Source: an uncultured bacterium
GTDB taxonomy: Bacteria; Vulcanimicrobiota; CADAWZ01
NCBI GenBank assembly: GCA_949288455.1
Contig: CASEKF010000054.1
Coordinates: forward strand, 1-34,257
Direction of reading: 5' to 3'
DNA length: 34,257 nt
Under the pieces are notes generated by a model. That model saw only the letters and a program-made list of their open reading frames with translations, ran no database searches and had not been told where the DNA came from. The translations under genes were made by a program, and so were the position numbers. Positions 9,218-17,247 of the stretch are shown here, piece after piece; the first letter of the stretch is position 1; every line of letters starts with the position of its first letter.

Positions 9218-10522
9218 ATGATAGCGGCTATTTTAATTATATTGATTTTTATCGTTTTATCCGTTTTGATGGTTTTAAAAAAAATTTCGGCTTTAATGGC
9301 TATGCCTATTATGGCTGTTTTTATCGCTTTAGCCGCAGGCTGTTTTTCTGGCATGCCTTTGTGGGGCCGCAAAGGATTTTGCGTCGCTGATTTCATATTT
9401 TCAGACGTTATAGCTTCCGGTTCTTTTCGTTTGGCTGAAGCTATGACATATGCCATATTTGGAGCAGTATTGTCTCAAATTGTGCAAAAAACCGGAATAG
9501 CCGAGCAACTTGTTAGGACTGCGGCTGAACTTGCGGGAGATCGGAAATTTACGGTAGCCGTAGTTTTGACGTTTGCCTCCGCAATAGTATTCGGTTCTTT
9601 GACCGGATTAGGAGGTTTTATTATGGTCTCGTCTCTTGTCTTGCCAGTTATGACGGCAGCCGGAATTTCTCCTGTTTTAGCTTCTTCTTTAGTTTTGTTT
9701 AGCCTTTCTATCGGAGGTATTTTTAACCCTTCTAATTGGGGGTTTTATAAAAACGCTCTTAGCATAAGTTTAGATACTATAAAACATTTTAGTATATCGT
9801 ATGCCGTTTTATTGTCGATATGCTGCGCAGTTTTTTTAATATGTGAATACGCTAAAGAAAAAAAGAAATTTTTTTGGGCCGTAAGCCGTTCCGGACAAGA
9901 GCGAAATTTAACTCCGTGGGCTTTAATAACTCCTATTTTGCCTATTTTGCTTATTGTAAATCCTTTGTATCCCATGCCTGTTGTTCCCGCTTTTATTATA
10001 GCTTCTTTATATGGCGCGCTTATCGTAAATTTTAAGAAGAGCATAAATTTAATCACTTCTTCTTTTATTGAAGGCATTAAAGATATAGCTCCAGTTATAG
10101 GGCTTTTTATAGGAATTGGCATGCTTTTAAACGCAGTTTCTTCAGAAGTCGTGTCTTTATTGATGAAACCATTCCTTCAGTCTGTTATTCCTTCTTCAAA
10201 AACAGGATATGTTCTATTCTTTTTTATCTTAGCTCCTTTAGCTTTATATAGAGGTCCGTTTAATTTATATGGTTTGGGAAGCGGTTTTGCCGCTGTCGCA
10301 GTCTCTACGGGAATATTATCTCCGCAAGCTGTTATGGGAGCTTTTCTGTCGGTTGGACAAATACAGGGAATATGCGATCCTACTAATACGCACAACGTAT
10401 GGATAGCTCAATATATGAAAATTTCTGCCGAAGACATATTGCGAAAAACTATCGCTTATGTCTGGGGATTTGTATTGATTTCTTTAATTTATTCGGTTTT
10501 TTTTCTAGGAGTTTTAAAGTAG
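9218..10522 (+). CDS. Ion-transporter-superfamily permease (GntP/CitMHS-like)
   Basis: Polytopic inner-membrane protein, about 434 residues with roughly eleven or twelve hydrophobic segments. Conserved features are a glycine/serine-rich re-entrant-like stretch (FGSLTGLGGFIMVSS), SLSIGGIFNPSNWGF, and a second-half counterpart around AFLSVGQIQGICDPTNTHN. Such paired motifs are typical of secondary carboxylate or gluconate symporters. I place the start at ATG 9218, with GGAG at 9205-9208. An upstream in-frame ATG at 9140 would add 26 residues encoded by the hairpin and has no ribosome-binding site. The aldolase follows after a 198-base gap. Substrate unknown; an organic acid is the general expectation. 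Confidence 0.82.
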   Translation: MIAAILIILIFIVLSVLMVLKKISALMAMPIMAVFIALAAGCFSGMPLWGRKGFCVADFIFSDVIASGSFRLAEAMTYAIFGAVLSQIVQKTGIAEQLVRTAAELAGDRKFTVAVVLTFASAIVFGSLTGLGGFIMVSSLVLPVMTAAGISPVLASSLVLFSLSIGGIFNPSNWGFYKNALSISLDTIKHFSISYAVLLSICCAVFLICEYAKEKKKFFWAVSRSGQERNLTPWALITPILPILLIVNPLYPMPVVPAFIIASLYGALIVNFKKSINLITSSFIEGIKDIAPVIGLFIGIGMLLNAVSSEVVSLLMKPFLQSVIPSSKTGYVLFFFILAPLALYRGPFNLYGLGSGFAAVAVSTGILSPQAVMGAFLSVGQIQGICDPTNTHNVWIAQYMKISAEDILRKTIAYVWGFVLISLIYSVFFLGVLK

Positions 10523-10655
10523 TCGTGATAGGTTGTAAAACGGAATTTTAAGGAAATTTTTCTGCAAAAATTATAAAATTTTTTATATCGTAGCGAATTT
10601 TTATATTAATAAAAAAGCTTTATGAGAAAAAGTTTTTTAAAAGGTTATATCGGCT

Positions 10656-10661
10656 TATAAT
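10656..10661 (+). promoter_or_regulatory. Possible -10 element for the aldolase gene
   Basis: TATAAT lies 59 bases before the GTG start of the transaldolase-like gene. Only a T-run occupies the expected -35 position (about 10633-10638), so the promoter call is weak. Confidence 0.3.
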
Positions 10662-10720
10662 AGAAATGATATTGTGTAGAACTCTTAATTATATTAAGCT
10701 TTTTGGAGGATTGAATTTTA

Positions 10721-11392
10721 GTGAAATTATATATTGATTCGGCTGATTTTGAAGAGTTGTCTAATTTAAAAAATTCTCCTTTTGTCGACGGAGTGACTAC
10801 TAATCCTCTTTTAATTGCCAAAGGTATGAAAAAAAGCGAAGTTGGCGACGGAGAATATTTTGAATATCTTCAAAAAATTAGAAAACTTAGTCCGGGAGAA
10901 CTTTTTATTCAACTAGCTTCATCTGAGCGAGATAGCGCCGTTTACGAAATTGCGAAAATAAGAGAATTAATAAGATGGCCAGTCGTTATAAAAGTTCCGG
11001 CTACTCCGGACGGTTTTTACGCTATAGCTAAGCTTTCTAAAGAGGGAATCGCTTCGGCCGCTACCGCAGTATTCTCTCCCGGACAGGCATGCTTAGGACT
11101 TGCCGCAGGAGCTAAATATATTATTCCTTATTATTCTAGGATAGAGCAGATGGAACAGGGCAAAGGATTAGACGTTATAAACGAAATTATGCGAATTACA
11201 AGCCCTGATAGACTTTTAGTCGCTTCAATAAAAACAGAGCAGGATTTTTGTATTCTTTTAAAAGAAGGAGTTAAAAATTTTACCGTCCCGTATTCTCTTT
11301 TTTGTGAAATGGGCAAAAATAGTAATACCGAAATGGCTGTTGCAAATTTTGCTGAAAATTTAAAAGTTAACTGGAGCAGGAGAAGAAAATAA
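10721..11392 (+). CDS. Transaldolase/fructose-6-phosphate aldolase-like protein (TalC/FSA group)
   Basis: A 223-residue class I aldolase barrel of the short transaldolase group (usual length 210-225). It begins MKLYIDSADFEEL with the Asp of the family at position 6. It has TTNPLLIAKG (26-35) and the Schiff-base lysine K91 in VVIKVPAT, followed by a QACLGLAAGAKYIIPYYSRI block. The family transfers dihydroxyacetone units or cleaves fructose-6-phosphate in the cytoplasm. Deviations from typical TalC include PYYSRI where PFVGR is usual and a C-terminal half that is more divergent, so specificity may differ. The start is GTG at 10721, supported by GGAGGA at 10705-10710. It may share a transcript with the upstream permease, but a separate promoter is possible. 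Confidence 0.88.
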   Translation: MKLYIDSADFEELSNLKNSPFVDGVTTNPLLIAKGMKKSEVGDGEYFEYLQKIRKLSPGELFIQLASSERDSAVYEIAKIRELIRWPVVIKVPATPDGFYAIAKLSKEGIASAATAVFSPGQACLGLAAGAKYIIPYYSRIEQMEQGKGLDVINEIMRITSPDRLLVASIKTEQDFCILLKEGVKNFTVPYSLFCEMGKNSNTEMAVANFAENLKVNWSRRRK

Positions 11393-11420
11393 ATATTTAG
11401 TCGCTTTTATAATATATCGA

Positions 11421-11630
11421 CTAGCAGGTTATATCTAAATTTTGGCCTATAAATTTAGACTGTCGTATTTTTTTAACGATTTCGTCGGGAAGCTTAATCT
11501 GTTGTCCGCACTCCGGACAACAGATGATATTTTCGTTTGCTAGAGAGTTTATATCTAAATCGTTTAAAATTTGTCTGCAATTTGGACAGGCCATTTTTTG
11601 AGAACTTTCAATTTTTCCTAATTCTGTCAT
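11421..11630 (-). CDS. Small zinc-ribbon protein
   Basis: 69 residues with two CxxC pairs, CPNC (about residues 14-17) and CPEC (about 38-41), spaced about 20 residues apart. This is the classic treble-clef or ribbon arrangement for one structural zinc. A further cysteine pair element (CC before PEC) and a terminal Cys are present. No signal peptide. Similar small ribbons serve in nucleic-acid binding or as adaptors, but no specific family is recognised. It is a minus-strand singleton, convergent with the aldolase gene (28 bases between stops) and divergent from the FHA gene. Confidence 0.72.
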   Translation of the reverse strand: MTELGKIESSQKMACPNCRQILNDLDINSLANENIICCPECGQQIKLPDEIVKKIRQSKFIGQNLDITC

Positions 11631-11869
11631 GTTTTTGTTCTTTCTTTTTTATAAAATTACGAATATTATTTTTAGCTTTTATACGGTAAGATTATTTAAG
11701 TTTGATTATGTCGCTCGTTGAACCGTAGAAGCCTTTAGATAATATAATTATTTTCTTAGCTTATGTAATTAAACCTTTTTTGCGTTTGCTTTTATAGAGG
11801 TATTTAATTTTTTTTAACAAATATTAGATAATATATTAAAAAATATTATAGAATTCAGAGAAGAATACT

Positions 11870-14800
11870 ATGGACTTTAAAAACTTCGTTCTTGAAGTTT
11901 TAAATGGCAAAAATAAGGGCAATATATTTAATTTAGAGGCAGATAAGATAACTGTCGGACGAAGGTTAGCTCCCGGAGAAAAAAAGAAGGATTGGATTCT
12001 TATCGACGATTTGTCTCTTGCTAGAATACATGCGTTTCTTTTGTGGGACGCAAGTAAAATGCTATATAAAATAGTATTAAAAACTTCGAAATTTGAATCT
12101 GTCTTAATTAATGGAAAACCGGTCAAAGAAGGATATCTTTATCATCTTGATAAGGTTCAGCTTGGGAACGTTATTTGTCGCGTTTGGGATGGTCCAGTAG
12201 ATAAAAATATTGTTTTTGATGATGAAAAAGACGATATTTTGCTTGAAGACGAAGATCTTGATAAACCTCCTTCATATTCTCCGCCTAAAAGCTCAAATCA
12301 ATCGCTGCACGCTGATAAAGTATATGAAGATTTAACAGAACGAGCGACAGTAAATCATGGCTTTGTAGAGCATAACGGTCATAATAGTAATATTAAAGAT
12401 AAAAAAAAATTTTTGCAAAAAAATGAAGATTTAGAGATAAAGCCTTTTTCATTTTTTACCGCTAATGAAGAGAATGCGTCAGAGAGTTTTTCCGCTTCTC
12501 AGAATGATAAAAAACATAAAATTTTAGGCGGACGCTCTGATGAATCAAAAGATAAATTAACGGAGTTTAAGCCGATCGATTTGACTTCGGCTTTTAAAAA
12601 TGAACCTGCAAACGTTCTGCAAAAATCTATTTCTTCTAAGTTTAATTTAGAACGTTCGGCTATTGACGACATTCGTTCCAAACGCCGGGTTGAAGACGAT
12701 TCCGGTTATTCCTCTTCTTCTCGTTCCAAACGCCGGGTTGAAGACGATTCCGATTATTCCTCTTCTTCTCGTTCCAAACGCCGGGTTGAAGATAATTCCG
12801 ATTCTTCTTCTTCTCGTTCCAAACGCCGGGTTGAAGACGATTCCGATTATTCTTCTTCTCGTTCCAATCGTCGGGTTGAAGACGATTCCGATCTAAATTC
12901 TGCTCGATTTATGAGAGAAAGCAGATTTATGTCAGCTTTGTCTATTCAGGGAACTACTAGCGATAGCGGGATTGTTAAAGCTAGAGTAAAGTCGAAACAA
13001 GATCTTAATAAGAAAGACGATTTAGTTTTATCGCTTCCGGCCTTTGAACATAAAACGCCGGAAGAAGAGATTGACACGGAACCTTTTGACGTTGTCTTAC
13101 CATATATTGAAGAACATAATTCGAATAAAATAAAATTGAATTCTAATTTGTCAAGAGATTTTATAGGTAAGGAACTGTTTCCAAAACAAGAGGAGCCGGA
13201 TTCCTCTCTTTTGCCGGAATCAATTTTAGAACATAATTCTGCTAAAGAAACTTTATTGTCTGGATATCAAAATTTTCTTACGTCTTCAGTAAATGATAAT
13301 AAAAATTTTGACATAATACAATATAGACGAGTTCCGTTAAAACATAAGCCGTCTTCCGTAAAAAAAATCGATAAAATTCAATTGCCTTTAAAGCGGAGCA
13401 AAGAGAATAAGAGTCCTTTATCTTCTCAATCCGAATCTTTGACCTTATCTAATGAGACTAGTTTGCCTTCTAACGAGTCTGTTTCGAATTTAATTAGAGA
13501 TTTATCATCAAGTTCTTCGCTTACGGCAAATTCTTTTGAAAATACGTCTCTCTCAGAAGATTTTATATCAGCTAAAACAACTGTAAAACAAATACAAGAA
13601 GTTAAAAAACAGGATATTCATACTGAGAATGAGAAATCGGATAATAAAGCGAATATTGTAAATTTTTTGGGGAGCAAAGAGCCTTCTGTTCTTCCTTCTT
13701 TTACCGGTAAAAAGAAACGGGTAGAATCTGAGACTTTTGACAAAGACGCTGCTTCGGCTAATTTTGGTTTGTCATTGCCTGAATTAATTATTCCTGAGGC
13801 AACTGCGTCGATAAACGATTCTTCTAGTATAGATCTTCCTACTTTGGAGCAAGATTCTTCCTCAAAACCTACCGAGCCTGTTTCCGCATCATTGGCCGAT
13901 TCTGCTCCATCCTTATTTTCGAATCTTCCTTCTTTAAAGAAAGAACTTTCTTCAAAGCCTACCGAGCCTGTTTCCGCATCATTGGCCGATTCTGCTCCAT
14001 CCTTATTTTCGAATCTTCCTACTTTGGAGCAAGATTCTTCCTCAAAGCCTTCCGAGCCTGTTTCCGCATCATTGGCCGATTCTGCTCCATCCTTTGAACA
14101 ATTGAACGATACTCATATTAAAGACGATAAACATTTTGATTTACAGCCTTTGGTAGATTCGCATGATTCTAAAGATAGCGATAATATGGCTACCAATTTT
14201 AAAAGTAAACCTTTAAAAAATTTGAATCAAAGATTTGGAACTTTAACTAAAGAGAGCAAAAGAAATGAGAAAAACGCAGAAAAACAAGAATCTTTATCTT
14301 CAGAAGATTTAAATTTCGAAAATAAGAAAAAATCGAGGTCTTTTCGTTCCGGAAATATTAGATTTGCAGGGGATAATGTATTTCGTAAAACAGTAATGTC
14401 GTCTGCCGGTTTTACCAATGCAGTTGATTCTGATTTGAAAATTTCAGACGACGAGATGGAAAAATTTTTAGAAGTTATTGAGCAGAGCCGAGAAGAAGAT
14501 ACTTTACCATCTGAAGATTCTGTCTTTGACGTTTTAAATAATGCTAAATCCGCGTCCGTTTCAGATACAGGAAAAGCCAATCTGTTTGGTCCGGCTAGTT
14601 CAATAGATTTACCTTTGGTCAATTACAAGATAAATCCTAAGCAAAAACAGCGACAAAAAACAACGGAAAAAACTTATGATATAGACAAAAAAATCTCGTC
14701 TAAAAGTGAAGCGTGTTTGGACGACGGTAAAAACATAAAGACCGATACCGATACGAATATCAAGGATGATATAAATTTTAAAGCTCCTTCAGATCCGGTT

Positions 14801-15433
14801 ACGTCAATATCTTTACCTCCTTTGGAAGAAAGCGGGGGCGAAGTCGTAGAGTCGTCTAAATCTGAAGGAAAACCGAAAAAACCTTATTTTGGAGCTTTTG
14901 ACATTTTAATCGACGATTATCAAGAGCCGATTTCTTCATCTGATTCGATAGACGCTAGTTCCAAGATTAACGATTCTTTGTTCGATTGGTCTTATGAAGT
15001 TTCTTCAGATAAAAAGTCCCTATCCTCGGCGGTTGGTGAACCGTCTGATAAAAAAGACGCCATTTCCGTATTTTTTGGCGAACCTGATATTCCGGATGTG
15101 GAACTTCCCGATTTTAGCGATTGGACATTGCATTTTGTAAAAATGCCCGGCATTAATAATTTTGAATACTTTGATCTTAATAAAGATGAAATTATTATTG
15201 GCAGAAGCGGGGCAGTTGATCTTACCTTGAAAGATATAGCTCTAGCAGATAGGCATGTTAAGCTTTATATGGCCGACGGACAGTTGTATCTTCAAAAGTT
15301 AGATAGAAAAAAGCAAATTTTTATCAATGGAAGCCCTTTAATATCTTCCGCAAGCAGATTATTAAAGGAGGGAGATAGAATTCAGCTGAGCGATTTAACT
15401 GTTTTTGAAGTGAAAAGAAAGACGAAAGGATAA
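11870..15433 (+). CDS. Two-FHA-domain protein with long repeat-rich linker
   Basis: 1187 residues, with an FHA domain at each end and an apparently disordered Ser/Asp/Lys-rich linker of about 970 residues. The N-terminal FHA spans about 5-108 (GR at 30-31, NG at 81-82). The C-terminal FHA spans about 1084-1185 (GR at 1111-1112, NG at 1153-1154). FHA domains normally bind phosphothreonine through an SRxH motif. Here the N-terminal copy reads ARIH (51-54) and the C-terminal one ADRH (1126-1129), so the contacting serine is Ala in both. The linker holds five copies of a 15-16-residue RSKRRVEDDSDYSSS unit (269-346), three copies of a 30-residue unit (about 656-741) and recurrent xLPx motifs. No membrane segment or catalytic domain is seen. 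It is probably a cytoplasmic scaffold. The next gene starts 10 bases downstream. Confidence 0.88.
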   Translation: MDFKNFVLEVLNGKNKGNIFNLEADKITVGRRLAPGEKKKDWILIDDLSLARIHAFLLWDASKMLYKIVLKTSKFESVLINGKPVKEGYLYHLDKVQLGNVICRVWDGPVDKNIVFDDEKDDILLEDEDLDKPPSYSPPKSSNQSLHADKVYEDLTERATVNHGFVEHNGHNSNIKDKKKFLQKNEDLEIKPFSFFTANEENASESFSASQNDKKHKILGGRSDESKDKLTEFKPIDLTSAFKNEPANVLQKSISSKFNLERSAIDDIRSKRRVEDDSGYSSSSRSKRRVEDDSDYSSSSRSKRRVEDNSDSSSSRSKRRVEDDSDYSSSRSNRRVEDDSDLNSARFMRESRFMSALSIQGTTSDSGIVKARVKSKQDLNKKDDLVLSLPAFEHKTPEEEIDTEPFDVVLPYIEEHNSNKIKLNSNLSRDFIGKELFPKQEEPDSSLLPESILEHNSAKETLLSGYQNFLTSSVNDNKNFDIIQYRRVPLKHKPSSVKKIDKIQLPLKRSKENKSPLSSQSESLTLSNETSLPSNESVSNLIRDLSSSSSLTANSFENTSLSEDFISAKTTVKQIQEVKKQDIHTENEKSDNKANIVNFLGSKEPSVLPSFTGKKKRVESETFDKDAASANFGLSLPELIIPEATASINDSSSIDLPTLEQDSSSKPTEPVSASLADSAPSLFSNLPSLKKELSSKPTEPVSASLADSAPSLFSNLPTLEQDSSSKPSEPVSASLADSAPSFEQLNDTHIKDDKHFDLQPLVDSHDSKDSDNMATNFKSKPLKNLNQRFGTLTKESKRNEKNAEKQESLSSEDLNFENKKKSRSFRSGNIRFAGDNVFRKTVMSSAGFTNAVDSDLKISDDEMEKFLEVIEQSREEDTLPSEDSVFDVLNNAKSASVSDTGKANLFGPASSIDLPLVNYKINPKQKQRQKTTEKTYDIDKKISSKSEACLDDGKNIKTDTDTNIKDDINFKAPSDPVTSISLPPLEESGGEVVESSKSEGKPKKPYFGAFDILIDDYQEPISSSDSIDASSKINDSLFDWSYEVSSDKKSLSSAVGEPSDKKDAISVFFGEPDIPDVELPDFSDWTLHFVKMPGINNFEYFDLNKDEIIIGRSGAVDLTLKDIALADRHVKLYMADGQLYLQKLDRKKQIFINGSPLISSASRLLKEGDRIQLSDLTVFEVKRKTKG
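12674..12906 (+). repeat. Five tandem 45-48-bp coding repeats in the FHA protein
   Basis: Units start at 12674, 12722, 12770, 12815 and 12860, each opening CGTTCCAAACGCCGGGTTGA with few substitutions (the fifth has CAATCGTC in place of CAAACGCC). Units 1-2 are 48 bp and units 3-4 are 45 bp, so length varies by whole codons in the serine run. Encoded unit: RSKRRVEDDSDYSSS. High nucleotide identity points to recent expansion. Confidence 0.93.
13835..14092 (+). repeat. Three tandem 90-bp coding repeats in the FHA protein
   Basis: Units start at 13835, 13925 and 14015 (exactly 90 bp apart). Each contains an almost identical block encoding EPVSASLADSAPS, preceded by LPTLEQD or LPSLKKE. Units 1 and 3 are closer to each other in their first third than to unit 2. 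The frame is preserved. Confidence 0.92.
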
Positions 15434-15443
15434 AATTTAATTT

Positions 15444-15899
15444 ATGCGTACATATTTAAAAAAAGTTTCTATATTTCTATGTGCATTTTTTTTGTTATGC
15501 GGAGTATCACATGCAGATTTTATTTCTGAAATTACGGAAATAGCTTTCCCTTCTGCCGTTTTGAAAAGCAGCGAACCTGTATTAGTTGTTTTTTATTCAG
15601 GATCTTTCGTTGGAAAATTTGCAAAAAGCGTCGATGAATACGCGAGGAAAAATTCTGCCGTAAAGATATTAAAAATGGAAATTGGTTTAAATACGGTAAC
15701 CGTGTCAAAGTATAAAATAAAACGTAATCATACGTTCGTATTTTTTGCGGATGGAGAGGAAATAGAACGTACTACTAGTATCAATACATGCGATGATTTG
15801 ACCGAATTTATAGACTATTGTTTAGAGAAGCATCGTGAAAAGTTGAAAGAGGAAAAAAAGAACGAATGGGTGCCTGAAAGAAATCGAGAAGATTCGTAA
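15444..15899 (+). CDS. Exported thioredoxin-fold protein lacking the CxxC active site
   Basis: 151 residues with a signal peptide (hydrophobic run about 8-22, predicted cleavage after SHA). The mature protein follows a thioredoxin pattern. EPVLVVFYSGSF matches the beta-3/active-site strand, AVKILKMEIGLNTVTVSKYKI matches the next strand and helix, and NHTFVFFADGEEI occupies the position of the usual cis-Pro PT-F strand. Where thioredoxins have WCGPC this protein has GSFVGK, and the cis-proline position is H-T, so redox activity is not expected. A charged C-terminal helix (KHREKLKEEKKNE) follows. Two other cysteines (CDDLTEFIDYC) are late in the protein. It starts 10 bases after the FHA gene, with AAGGA overlapping that gene's end, so it is co-translated. 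Role unknown. Confidence 0.72.
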   Translation: MRTYLKKVSIFLCAFFLLCGVSHADFISEITEIAFPSAVLKSSEPVLVVFYSGSFVGKFAKSVDEYARKNSAVKILKMEIGLNTVTVSKYKIKRNHTFVFFADGEEIERTTSINTCDDLTEFIDYCLEKHREKLKEEKKNEWVPERNREDS

Positions 15900-15925
15900 G
15901 ATAATTCTAACGCAAAAGCTTGTTC

Positions 15926-15955
15926 TTGACATGTTCGTATATCTTTTATTATAAT
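15926..15955 (+). promoter_or_regulatory. Sigma70-type promoter of the PepSY-like gene
   Basis: Consensus -35 TTGACA (15926-15931) and consensus -10 TATAAT (15950-15955) are separated by 18 bases. They lie about 40 bases before the TTG start at 15995. Confidence 0.85.
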
Positions 15956-15994
15956 TACTTACGTTTTATATATCTAGTCTAGGAGGTTTGTATT

Positions 15995-16420
15995 TTGAAG
16001 AAAAAAATATTATTTTTAACCGTTTGTTTTATTTTATCATGTTTTTTTGCAGTTTCATATGCTTCTGATAGAGCCGTATCGGGTAAAGATTTGCCCGGAA
16101 ACATAAAATCTTTTATTTCTTCGAATTTTAAAAACGTTCAAGTAGCTTCGGCAGAACAAGATATGGACGACGGAGATTACGACGTATATCTCAGCAATGG
16201 AATTAAAGTTGAATTTTCATCTGAGGGAAGTTGGCAGAAAATTGACGGCAACGGTAATTTTCTCTCAGGTTCATATATTCCGGCAGGTATAAAAAATCAT
16301 AAGCCTGCGGCTTCTATAAAAGAAATTGAAAAAAAATATTCCGGATACGAAGTTAAATATAGCGACGGTTCCGAGGCTAAGTTTGACGGTAACGGCAAGT
16401 TTCTTCGTTATGATGATTAA
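15995..16420 (+). CDS. Exported PepSY-like (DUF2874-type) protein
   Basis: 141 residues with a signal peptide (hydrophobic run about 4-20, cleavage after SYA). The mature part contains two tandem copies of a PepSY-like module. The first is LPGNIKSFISSNF followed by YDVYLSNGIKVEFSSEGSW. The second is IKEIEKKYSGYEVKYSDGSEAKFDGNGKF. Such proteins are small periplasmic proteins, proposed as inhibitors or binding partners; no specific target is known. The TTG start at 15995 is chosen because a full AGGAGG lies at 15981-15986, eight bases upstream. It has its own promoter and ends at a strong hairpin, so it is a monocistron. Confidence 0.85.
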   Translation: MKKKILFLTVCFILSCFFAVSYASDRAVSGKDLPGNIKSFISSNFKNVQVASAEQDMDDGDYDVYLSNGIKVEFSSEGSWQKIDGNGNFLSGSYIPAGIKNHKPAASIKEIEKKYSGYEVKYSDGSEAKFDGNGKFLRYDD

Positions 16421-16448
16421 CGCAATACGGTAATTTGACGTTTGATTC

Positions 16449-16484
16449 AATTCCTATTGTTAAATTTTTTTAACAATAGGAATT
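16449..16484 (+). terminator. 15-bp hairpin terminating the PepSY-like gene
   Basis: Arms AATTCCTATTGTTAA (16449-16463) and TTAACAATAGGAATT (16470-16484) are perfect complements around ATTTTT. On the plus strand the stem is followed by TTATTT, giving an AT-rich intrinsic terminator 28 bases after the stop at 16420. The palindrome also encodes the last codons and stop of the convergent ABC ATPase, where its downstream side has no U-tract. Confidence 0.7.
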
Positions 16485-17221
16485 TTATTTCCGTCATAAG
16501 TTATAATATCTGAGTTTATACCGAAGACTGTACTTAGAATAGATGTCGATAGAATTTCTTTTGTTTGTCCTTCGGCTATTTTAAATCCGCTTTTCATAAA
16601 GATAAGGTAGTCGCAATAACATGCGGCGAGACTTATATCGTGTATAGATATGATCACCGCTATGTTTTTTGTTTTGACGTTGGATTTTAGATAATGCAAT
16701 ATTTCGTTTTGACATAGTATATCTAAATGTGACGCCGCTTCGTCAAATATCATAATTTTAGCCATTTGAACCGCCGTTTGAGCGATCATTATTTTCTGGA
16801 ATTCGCCTCCTGAAATTTGTGACACTTTTCTATTTTCAAGGTATTTAATATTCATTTCTTCCATTATCCGAATATAAGCTTCATGATCTGATTTTTTAGG
16901 AAGAAAATTTGAATAACCATATCTTCCAAATTCTACTACTTGTCCGCAGGTATAATCGAATTCGCAAGATATCGTTTGTGGAAGATAGGAAACGTATGTT
17001 ATTTTTTCTGCTTGTTTAAGTTTATGTAGATTTTTATCGTCTATTAAAACTTTTCCTTGAGAAGGAGTTAAATTTCCCGACAAGATTTTTAGCAACGTAG
17101 ATTTTCCGGCGCCGTTAGGACCTAGTAAACCATACATTTTCCCTAGTTGAAAGTCTGCGGAAAATTGAGTAATTCCTCCGCCAGACGCGTACCTATACGA
17201 ACATTCTAAACATTTTAGCAT
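16460..17221 (-). CDS. Orphan ABC transporter ATPase, FecE/BtuD-like
   Basis: A 253-residue nucleotide-binding subunit with Walker A GPNGAGKST (about 35-43), Q-loop region VSYLPQT, signature ISGGEFQK, Walker B IMIFDEA and H-loop IISIHD. The arrangement and the closing gene order are those of ATPases serving iron-siderophore, cobalamin or zinc importers. Walker B is followed by A-S-H-L-D, an acceptable D-loop. No permease or substrate-binding protein lies nearby, so its partner must be encoded elsewhere. It follows the kinase gene by 26 bases and probably shares its transcript. The last codons lie inside the terminator hairpin of the convergent gene. Confidence 0.9.
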   Translation of the reverse strand: MLKCLECSYRYASGGGITQFSADFQLGKMYGLLGPNGAGKSTLLKILSGNLTPSQGKVLIDDKNLHKLKQAEKITYVSYLPQTISCEFDYTCGQVVEFGRYGYSNFLPKKSDHEAYIRIMEEMNIKYLENRKVSQISGGEFQKIMIAQTAVQMAKIMIFDEAASHLDILCQNEILHYLKSNVKTKNIAVIISIHDISLAACYCDYLIFMKSGFKIAEGQTKEILSTSILSTVFGINSDIITYDGNKIPIVKKI

Positions 17222-17247
17222 TTTATATTGACCTAGATAGTTATAAG

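Noticed and set aside
9199-10395. Minus-strand open frames opposite the permease
   Set aside because: They mirror a hydrophobic coding sequence, show no family motif and have no ribosome-binding sites.
11393-11420. Bidirectional terminator between the aldolase and zinc-ribbon genes
   Set aside because: Only a 6-bp TAGTCG/CGACTA pairing with a long loop is present and no T-run; too weak to call.
12663-12896. Plus-strand open frame of repeated PNAGLKTIPI units
   Set aside because: It is the shifted-frame reading of the 45-48-bp repeats in the FHA gene; it lacks its own ribosome-binding site and breaks off with the repeat.
14227-14622. 131-residue minus-strand open frame inside the FHA gene
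   Set aside because: Antisense shadow of low-complexity Ser/Lys-rich coding sequence.
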